Assembly (NCBI GenBank): GCA_002345545.1
Contig: DDVW01000015.1
Span: forward strand, 372 to 9,703
DNA: 9,332 bases
Direction of reading: 5' to 3'
Source: Stenotrophomonas sp. UBA2302
GTDB taxonomy: Bacteria; Pseudomonadota; Gammaproteobacteria; Xanthomonadales; Xanthomonadaceae
Below the pieces are notes generated by a model. That model worked only from the letters and a program-made list of their open reading frames with translations, ran no database searches and was not told where the DNA came from. Every line of letters begins with the position of its first letter. Within the stretch, counting starts at the first letter, position 1. This document shows positions 1 to 4,555 of the stretch, piece after piece. The translations under genes and the position numbers were made by a program.

Positions 1-923
1 GCGGCGATGTCGGTGGCCACCAGCACGGTCACGCGGCCTGCCTTGAAATCGCCCAGCGCACGCAGGCGCTGGCCCTGGCTCTTGTTGCCGTGGATCGCCG
101 CGGTCTTGATGCCGGACTTCTCCAGGAACGTGGCCAGCTTGTCGCAGCCGTGCTTGGTGCGGCCGAACACCAGCGTCTGCACGCGGGAATCTTCAGCCAG
201 CAGGTGCAGCAGCAGTTCACGCTTGCGCGCGGTATCGACCGGGTGCACGCGGTGGGTGATGGTCTCGGCGACGGTGTTCTTCGGCGTCACCTGGATCTGC
301 TGCGGGTTGCGCATGAATTCCAGCGCCAGCTGCTTGATGCTCTCCTCGAACGTGGCCGAGAACAGCAGCGTCTGCCGGTTCTGCTTCGGCAGCTTGGCGA
401 GGATGCGCTTGATCGAGGGCAAAAAGCCCATGTCGAGCATGCGGTCGGCTTCGTCCAGCACCAGGATCTCGATACCGGACAGGTCGACGCTGCGACGCTC
501 AAGGTGGTCGATCAGGCGGCCCGGGCAGGCCACCAGCAGGTCCACGCCACGGCGCAGCACGTCCAGCTGGTTGCCCATGCCGACGCCACCGTAGATGCAG
601 GCGCTGGGGATGCGCAGGTACTTGCTGTAGCCGCGCAGGCTGTCATGCACCTGGGTGGCCAGTTCGCGGGTCGGCGCCAGGATCAGCGCACGCGGCTTGC
701 GCGGGCCGTTGCCCACCGGCTGCGGTGCGGTGCCTAGGTGCTGCAGCAGCGGCAGGCCGAACGCGGCGGTCTTGCCGGTGCCGGTCTGCGCGCCGGCCAG
801 CAGATCGTGGCCTTCCAGGGCCAGCGGAATGGCCTGTTCCTGGATCGGGGTCGGGTTTTCGTAGCCCTGCTCGGCGAGCGCGCGCAGCAGGAAGGGCGCA
901 AGGCCCAGGTTTTCAAACGACAT
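1..923 (-). CDS. rhlE: ATP-dependent RNA helicase RhlE, DEAD-box family (3' end outside window)
   Basis: The first 307 residues of a superfamily 2 RNA helicase are present; the rest of the C-terminal RecA domain and any basic tail lie beyond position 1. Motifs in order: Q-motif region around residues 22-30 ([10 protein letters not shown]), Walker [11 protein letters not shown] at 43-52 with Lys51, PTRELA at 84-89, the GG motif near 112, motif Ib ACPGR at 132-136, DEAD at 157-160, SAT at 189-191, LVFGRTKHG near 251-259, HGNKSQGQR near 278-286 and VATD at 302-305. HGNKSQG followed by RALGDFK is typical of the RhlE subgroup. Such proteins remodel RNA in the cytoplasm, in ribosome maturation and in RNA decay. 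Motif Ib carries Cys133 where Thr is more usual. The start at 923 has a good ribosome binding site, GGAG at 930-933, six bases upstream. Family assignment is firm; the exact physiological substrate cannot be read here. Confidence 0.95.
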   Translation of the reverse strand, partial: MSFENLGLAPFLLRALAEQGYENPTPIQEQAIPLALEGHDLLAGAQTGTGKTAAFGLPLLQHLGTAPQPVGNGPRKPRALILAPTRELATQVHDSLRGYSKYLRIPSACIYGGVGMGNQLDVLRRGVDLLVACPGRLIDHLERRSVDLSGIEILVLDEADRMLDMGFLPSIKRILAKLPKQNRQTLLFSATFEESIKQLALEFMRNPQQIQVTPKNTVAETITHRVHPVDTARKRELLLHLLAEDSRVQTLVFGRTKHGCDKLATFLEKSGIKTAAIHGNKSQGQRLRALGDFKAGRVTVLVATDIA

Positions 924-939
924 GGAAAGCTCCAAAGAC

Positions 940-967
940 AAAAAACGCACGTCCGGATGGACCTGCG
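940..967 (-). promoter_or_regulatory. Terminator-like hairpin plus U-run in the rhlE leader (possible attenuator)
   Basis: Read on the minus strand, the rhlE leader forms a stem with outer arms CGCA/TGCG, one G·G mismatch, inner arms GTCC/GGAC and a four-base loop (967 to 946), followed at once by six T residues (945-940). The rhlE ribosome binding site begins only seven bases later, at 933. A hairpin plus U-run is the layout of an intrinsic terminator, yet it precedes the coding region, so it could act as an attenuator or generate a short leader RNA. The stem is short and mismatched, so termination may be partial. Function is inferred, not shown. Confidence 0.4.
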
Positions 968-1170
968 TTGCTGATCGATACGATCGGCTGATCTCGGAGC
1001 GTTCCCGTAAACCGCGCTGCAAGATCGGGATGCAACCAACGCGGTGCGCTGGCTGGAATGCGTGACGAATGGCGTCGGAGTGGGGGCGGGCGGGCGGACG
1101 GGCCAAAGGCTCAAGTCCTGCACCGCCGGCGGTCCCTGAGGGAAACGGACGGCCGCTGGCAGACCGCGAT

Positions 1171-1199
1171 AGTCTAAGGGATAGTCGGGACCGGCACAA
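1171..1199 (-). promoter_or_regulatory. Candidate sigma-70 promoter for rhlE
   Basis: On the minus strand TTGTGC (1199-1194) is followed after exactly 17 bases by TAGACT (1176-1171). The -10 matches four of six consensus bases and the -35 has only the conserved TTG. Transcription would start near 1164 and give a leader of about 240 bases carrying the palindromes at 1122-1143 and the hairpin at 940-967. Weak promoters of this kind occur by chance in such DNA, so this is a candidate only. Confidence 0.3.
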
Positions 1200-1292
1200 A
1201 ATCACCTGTTCAGCTTCTCAGCCGGATGGCTGTGTGAAGCCGGCCAATTCATTACACTTGAAACTTGTTTCCTCTGCAGACTGGATGTTCCC

Positions 1293-2282
1293 ATGAAGCT
1301 TGGTTCCCTGAAGGAAGGCGGCCGCGACGGCACCCTGATCGTGGTTTCCCGTGACCTGACCCGCGCGGTGCGGGCCACCGGCATTGCCGCCACCTTGCAG
1401 CAGGCGCTGGAGGACTGGTCGAATCTGGCGCCGCGCCTGAACGCGCTGTACGAGGCGCTGAACGACGGCAGCGCCGCCGAGGCCTTCGAGCTGGAAATGG
1501 AAGCGCTGGCCGCGCCGCTGCCGCGTGCCTACGAATTCGTCGATGGCAGTGCCTACCTGCCGCACGTGGCGCGGGTGCGCAAGGCGCGCGGTGCCGAGGT
1601 GCCGGAGAGCTTCTACACCGATCCGCTGATGTACCAGGCCACCAGCGCCGGCTTCCACGGTCCGCGCGATGCGGTCAAGGTGGTCAGCGAGGATTACGGC
1701 ATCGATCTGGAAGCCGAGATCGTGGTGATCACCGACGACGTGCCGATGGCGGTCAGCGCCGAGCAGGCCGCCGGCCATATCCAACTGGTCGGGCTGGTCA
1801 ACGACGTCAGTCTGCGCAACCTGATCCCGGGCGAGCTGGCCAAGGGCTTCGGTTTCCTGCAATCCAAGCCGCGCTCGGCGCTGTCACCGGTGTTCGTGAC
1901 GCCCGATGAGCTGGGCGATGCCTGGCGCGACTGCAAGGTGCATCTGCCGTTGCTCACCCACGTCAACGGCCAGTGGTTCGGCGCGCCGGAGGCGGGCGTG
2001 GACATGCAGTTCAACTTCGCCCAGCTGGTCGCCCATGCCGCCAAGACCCGGCCGCTGTCGGCCGGCGCGATTGTCGGTTCGGGCACCATCGCCAACGAGG
2101 ACACCGCGCTGGGCGCGTCGTGTTTTGCCGAGCTGCGCACCGTGGAAGCGCTGCGCGACGGCAAGCCGTCCACGCCGTTCATGAGTTTCGGCGACACAGT
2201 CCGCATCGAAATGCTCGACCGCGACGGCAACAGCATCTTCGGGGCGATCGAGCAGCGCATCGAACAGGCGCACGGCGCCTGA
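1293..2282 (+). CDS. Fumarylacetoacetate hydrolase family protein, probable fumarylacetoacetase
   Basis: This 329-residue protein belongs to the FAH family, metal-dependent enzymes that cleave or hydrate beta-dicarbonyl compounds. Next to maiA the likely reaction is fumarylacetoacetate to fumarate plus acetoacetate, the last step of homogentisate breakdown, in the cytoplasm. An N-terminal domain of about 80 residues precedes the catalytic fold. Visible family signatures are PLMYQ at 111-115, LEAEI at 139-143 with likely metal ligands Glu140 and Glu142, NDVS at 170-173 with likely ligand Asp171, and GSGTI at 262-266. Eukaryotic-type fumarylacetoacetase is about 420 residues, so this is a shorter bacterial form and the exact substrate is less certain. 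The start at 1293 has only a weak GGA upstream. The spacing to maiA is 69 bases on the same strand, so co-transcription is likely. A related hydratase or oxopent-4-enoate hydrolase activity is the main alternative. Confidence 0.88.
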   Translation: MKLGSLKEGGRDGTLIVVSRDLTRAVRATGIAATLQQALEDWSNLAPRLNALYEALNDGSAAEAFELEMEALAAPLPRAYEFVDGSAYLPHVARVRKARGAEVPESFYTDPLMYQATSAGFHGPRDAVKVVSEDYGIDLEAEIVVITDDVPMAVSAEQAAGHIQLVGLVNDVSLRNLIPGELAKGFGFLQSKPRSALSPVFVTPDELGDAWRDCKVHLPLLTHVNGQWFGAPEAGVDMQFNFAQLVAHAAKTRPLSAGAIVGSGTIANEDTALGASCFAELRTVEALRDGKPSTPFMSFGDTVRIEMLDRDGNSIFGAIEQRIEQAHGA

Positions 2283-2289
2283 TCCGCGC

Positions 2290-2313
2290 GGCGGTGACAG
2301 GATCCTCATCGCC
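2290..2313 (+). repeat. Hairpin in the FAH-family gene to maiA spacer
   Basis: GGCGGTGA (2290-2297) pairs with TCATCGCC (2306-2313) with one G·U pair, around an eight-base loop containing GGATCC. A competing perfect arm pair GCGGCGG (2288-2294) and CCGCCGC (2313-2319) overlaps it. No T-run follows, so it is not a normal intrinsic terminator. It may be an mRNA processing or stability element between two co-transcribed genes, or chance in GC-rich DNA. Confidence 0.3.
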
Positions 2314-2351
2314 CGCCGCTATGGTTGCAGCATGAAAACGGAGGCAGGGAC

Positions 2352-3008
2352 ATGGATGAACGGCTGAAGCTCTACAGCTACTGGCGCTCCAGCGCGGCCT
2401 ACCGCGTGCGTATCGCGTTGAATCTGAAGGCACTGGATTACGCGATCGAACCGGTACACCTGGTGCGCGATGGCGGCCAGCAGCATGCCGACGATTACGC
2501 CGCGCTCAATCCGCAGGAGCTGGTGCCGACGTTGCGCCATGGTGAGCGGGTGCTGACCCAGTCGCTGGCGATCCTCGAATACCTGGATGAGCTCTGGCCC
2601 GAGCCGGCGCTGCTGCCGGAGGATTCGGACGGTCGTGCGCGGGTGCGCGCACTGGCGCAGCTGGTGGCCTGCGATATCCACCCGCTCAACAACCTGCGGG
2701 TGCTGCAGTTCTTCGACCGCGAATGGAACGTGCCGCAGGCCGAGCGCGACCTGTGGACGCTGCACTGGATGCGGGTCGGCTTCGAGGCGATGGAAGACCT
2801 GCTGGTCGCCGCACCGGAAACCGGCCGTTTCTGCCACGGCGACAGCCCCGGCATGGCCGATTGCTGCCTGGTGCCGCAGCTGTTCAACGCGCGCCGCTTC
2901 CAGCTCGACCTGGGGCCGTATCCGACCCTGCTGCGGATCGAGCAGGCCTGCCTGGCATTGCCGGCGTTCGATGCCGCGCGTCCGGAAAACCAGCCGGACG
3001 CCGCCTGA
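2352..3008 (+). CDS. maiA: Maleylacetoacetate isomerase (zeta-class glutathione transferase)
   Basis: The 218-residue product is a zeta-class glutathione transferase that isomerises maleylacetoacetate to fumarylacetoacetate using glutathione as cofactor, just before the FAH step. The N-terminal thioredoxin-like domain carries YWRSSAAYRVRIAL at 10-23, containing the zeta-class active-site serine motif, NPQELVPTL near 53-61 and the glutathione-binding QS pair at 70-71. The all-helical C-terminal domain contains DIHPLNNLRVL at 108-118, a strong MaiA signature. Length is normal for the family (about 210-220). The ATG at 2352 is chosen because GGAGG at 2340-2344 lies seven bases upstream; an in-frame TTG at 2325 would add nine residues but lacks such a site. 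The gene follows the FAH-family gene on the same strand, supporting an aromatic amino acid catabolic unit. No hmgA or hppD is in the window. Confidence 0.94.
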   Translation: MDERLKLYSYWRSSAAYRVRIALNLKALDYAIEPVHLVRDGGQQHADDYAALNPQELVPTLRHGERVLTQSLAILEYLDELWPEPALLPEDSDGRARVRALAQLVACDIHPLNNLRVLQFFDREWNVPQAERDLWTLHWMRVGFEAMEDLLVAAPETGRFCHGDSPGMADCCLVPQLFNARRFQLDLGPYPTLLRIEQACLALPAFDAARPENQPDAA

Positions 3009-3053
3009 AATCCCGCCCGACGGCCACATGCGCCGGGCCTGGTTGCATCACGG

Positions 3054-3117
3054 CAACGCCGCGGCAATCCCGGCGTTGATCCGCGTGCCCGGCAGCAGTT
3101 CGCGGTGTCAGCTGCCG
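3054..3117. repeat. Two perfect inverted repeats between convergent genes
   Basis: The 125-base gap between the stop codons of maiA and the convergent deaminase holds two perfect inverted repeats. CAACGCCG (3054-3061) pairs with CGGCGTTG (3071-3078) around a nine-base loop, and CGGCAGC (3090-3096) pairs with GCTGCCG (3111-3117) around a 14-base loop. Neither is followed by a T-run on either strand. Their position suggests 3'-end hairpins that protect or help end both transcripts, but as intrinsic terminators they are weak. No gene is visible in the gap. Confidence 0.35.
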
Positions 3118-3133
3118 CAGGGGCGGGGCGCAC

Positions 3134-3586
3134 TCAGTCGCCGATATCCTCGTTCCACAGTTCGGGGTTTTCGGCGATGTAGTGGCCCATCATCTCGATG
3201 CAGCCGGCATCGTTCAGGTCGATGACGTTGACGCCGGCCGCGCGCAGCCAGTCGATGCCGCCGCCGAAGTTGACCGACTCGCCGACCACCACCGTGCCGA
3301 TGTTGAACTGGCGCACCAGCCCGCTGCAGTACCAGCACGGTGCCAGCGTGGTGACCATGATGGTGTCGCGGTAGCCGCGCTGGCGGCCGGCCTTGCGGAA
3401 TGCATCGGTTTCGCCGTGGATCGACGGATCATTTTCCTGCACGCGGCGGTTGTGGCCGCAGCCGAGCAGGCGGCCGTCGTTGTGGTACAGCGCCGCACCG
3501 ATCGGGATGCCGCCTTCGGCCAGTCCCTGGCGGGCCTCGGCAACGGCGGTTTCCAGCAGGGCGCGATAGTCGGGCGTGGAGATCAT
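3134..3586 (-). CDS. Cytosine deaminase, Fcy1-type (CDA-fold nucleobase deaminase)
   Basis: This 150-residue zinc hydrolase of the cytidine-deaminase fold aligns closely, from memory, with yeast cytosine deaminase Fcy1, which converts cytosine to uracil and ammonia. The zinc site is HGE (His57, Glu59, with Glu59 the proton shuttle) and PCWYC (Cys84, Cys87). Residues matching the Fcy1 substrate pocket are also present at the same relative spacing: Asn46 (Fcy1 Asn51), Phe107 (Phe114), Trp144 (Trp152) and Asp147 (Asp155), and the protein ends NEDIGD as Fcy1 ends FEDIGE. This separates it from tRNA adenosine deaminase TadA and from the unrelated amidohydrolase CodA of E. coli. The start at 3586 is preferred because AGGAAG lies just upstream; ATGs at 3613 and 3625 are in frame but lack a ribosome site. 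It is a single-gene unit facing maiA and divergent from ubiE. Another pyrimidine or pterin-like substrate remains possible. Confidence 0.88.
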   Translation of the reverse strand: MISTPDYRALLETAVAEARQGLAEGGIPIGAALYHNDGRLLGCGHNRRVQENDPSIHGETDAFRKAGRQRGYRDTIMVTTLAPCWYCSGLVRQFNIGTVVVGESVNFGGGIDWLRAAGVNVIDLNDAGCIEMMGHYIAENPELWNEDIGD

Positions 3587-3611
3587 GCGGCTTCCTCGAT
3601 ACGGGTGGGCC

Positions 3612-3617
3612 ATGATA
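3612..3617 (-). promoter_or_regulatory. Candidate -10 element for the deaminase gene
   Basis: On the minus strand TATCAT (3617-3612) matches five of six -10 consensus bases. Transcription would begin near 3605 and give a leader of about 18 bases that just includes the AGGAAG ribosome site of the deaminase. The -35 region (CCGGCA, 3640-3635, spacing 17) is poor. The position fits well, but the evidence is a single hexamer. Confidence 0.35.
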
Positions 3618-3662
3618 ACGGCCATGGTTCAGCGTGCCGGCGGGGACGCGGGGCGGCGGCGG

Positions 3663-3671
3663 TGCGATAAT
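3663..3671 (+). promoter_or_regulatory. Extended -10 promoter for ubiE, predicting a leaderless mRNA
   Basis: TGC at 3663-3665 directly precedes GATAAT at 3666-3671, which matches five of six consensus bases and forms an extended -10 element, so the lack of a -35 is tolerable. Transcription should start six to nine bases downstream, at 3677-3680, which coincides with the ubiE ATG at 3679. There is no Shine-Dalgarno sequence before that ATG, consistent with a leaderless or near-leaderless message. Confidence 0.45.
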
Positions 3672-3678
3672 CGCCACC

Positions 3679-4443
3679 ATGAGCGAATCCCCCTACAAGA
3701 CCGGCACCACCCATTTCGGCTTCCGCGACGTACCGGCCAAGGACAAGCAGAAGCTTGTTGGCCAGGTGTTCACCTCCGTGGCCGACAACTACGACCTGAT
3801 GAATGACCTGATGAGCCTGGGCATCCATCGGCTGTGGAAACGCTATTTCGTCGCCACCGCGCAGGTGAAGCCGGGCGACCGCGTGCTCGATCTGGCCGGC
3901 GGTACCGGTGATATCGCGGTGCTGCTGAAGGAGCGCATCGGCGCCGAGGGCAGCGTGGTGCTGGGCGACATCAACGCCGGCATGCTGTCGGTGGGCCGTG
4001 ACCGGCTGACCAACCGCGGCCAGGTGTCGGGCTTCGAGTGGGTGCAGCTCAATGCCGAGGCGCTGCCGTTCCCGGACCAGAGCTTCGACCTGGTGACCAT
4101 CTCCTTCGGCCTGCGCAACGTCACCGACAAGGACGCGGCGCTGCGCGAAATGTACCGCGTGCTGAAGGTGGGCGGTCAGGCGCGCGTGCTGGAGTTCTCC
4201 GAAGTGACGGTGGACTGGTTCAAGCCGGTCTACGACTTCCATTCGTTCAAGGTGCTGCCGAAGCTGGGCAAGCTGTTCGCCCGCGGTGACGCCGACAGCT
4301 ACCAGTACCTGGCCGAGAGCATCCGCAAGCATCCGCCGCAGGAAGAGCTCAAGGCGATGATGGGCGAGGCCGGATTCGGCCGCTGCCACTACAAAAACCT
4401 GAGCGCCGGCATCGTCTCGATCCACTCCGGCTACAAAATCTAG
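3679..4443 (+). CDS. ubiE: Ubiquinone/menaquinone biosynthesis C-methyltransferase UbiE
   Basis: The 254-residue protein is a class I SAM-dependent methyltransferase close to E. coli UbiE (251 residues) over its full length. It adds the C-methyl group to the demethoxyquinol intermediate in ubiquinone synthesis and, where present, demethylmenaquinol. Signatures are THFGF at 11-15, NDLMSLGIHRLWKR at 42-55, the SAM-binding motif DLAGGTGD at 71-78, the acidic loop GDIN at 96-99, NAEALPFPD at 125-133, FGLRNVTD at 143-150 and YRVLKVGG at 159-166, where Val replaces the usual Pro. The C-terminus HSGYKI matches the family ending. The start at 3679 is set by homology and promoter position; an upstream in-frame GTG at 3634 would add an unconserved 15-residue Gly/Arg-rich stretch. 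It is divergent from the deaminase gene. A long inverted repeat separates it from the next gene, so it may be transcribed alone. Confidence 0.96.
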   Translation: MSESPYKTGTTHFGFRDVPAKDKQKLVGQVFTSVADNYDLMNDLMSLGIHRLWKRYFVATAQVKPGDRVLDLAGGTGDIAVLLKERIGAEGSVVLGDINAGMLSVGRDRLTNRGQVSGFEWVQLNAEALPFPDQSFDLVTISFGLRNVTDKDAALREMYRVLKVGGQARVLEFSEVTVDWFKPVYDFHSFKVLPKLGKLFARGDADSYQYLAESIRKHPPQEELKAMMGEAGFGRCHYKNLSAGIVSIHSGYKI

Positions 4444-4447
4444 GATC

Positions 4448-4515
4448 GAGTGAAGAGGAGCCGGAAACGGGAGAAAGCGGTTCTGCTGCGCTCCTGTTTC
4501 TGCCTTCTCTCACTT
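4448..4515 (+). repeat. Long imperfect inverted repeat after ubiE (possible terminator or small repeat element)
   Basis: A purine-rich left arm (4448-4473) pairs with a pyrimidine-rich right arm (4491-4515), giving 24 base pairs including four G·U pairs, one bulged A (4453) and one C·C mismatch (4461/4503), with a 17-base loop (4474-4490). The best block is GAAACGGGAG (4464-4473) with CTCCTGTTTC (4491-4500). The right arm runs into a 37-base stretch with no G at all (4503-4539) containing four CACT units, ending just before the ribosome site of the next gene. It could end the ubiE transcript, stabilise its 3' end, or be a relic of a dispersed intergenic repeat. The pairing is seen directly; the role is inferred. 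Confidence 0.55.
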
Positions 4516-4555
4516 CTCACTCCTTTTCACTCACTCCTTGCCGCAAAGGTATTCC

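Larger units (their letters stand above)
924..1292. other. Divergent intergenic region between rhlE and the FAH-family gene
   Basis: I see no convincing gene in these 369 bases. The region should hold the promoters for both flanking genes. It contains a terminator-like hairpin close to rhlE (940-967), a stem GATCG/CGATC at 973-985, a perfect 12-bp palindrome ACCGCCGGCGGT at 1122-1133 abutting TCCCTGAGGGA at 1133-1143, and a direct repeat GATAGTC at 1168-1174 and 1180-1186. Near the FAH-family gene there is a hairpin at 1213-1240 and an operator-like GAAACTTGTTTC at 1260-1271. A weak -10-like TACACT lies at 1253-1258 on the plus strand without a good -35. Open frames crossing the region have no usable start signals and look accidental. 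Confidence 0.6.

Noticed and set aside
90..737. Plus-strand open frames antisense to rhlE
   Set aside because: The minus strand shows the complete helicase motif series through the same bases; the plus-strand translations have no recognisable domain.
924..1292. Possible small gene or tRNA in the rhlE/FAH-gene intergenic region
   Set aside because: No cloverleaf, no frame with a ribosome site and no protein-like composition; only short palindromes and promoter-like hexamers were found.
3583..4425. Minus-strand open frame antisense to ubiE that runs into the deaminase promoter region
   Set aside because: UbiE is unambiguous on the plus strand; the antisense product has no family features.
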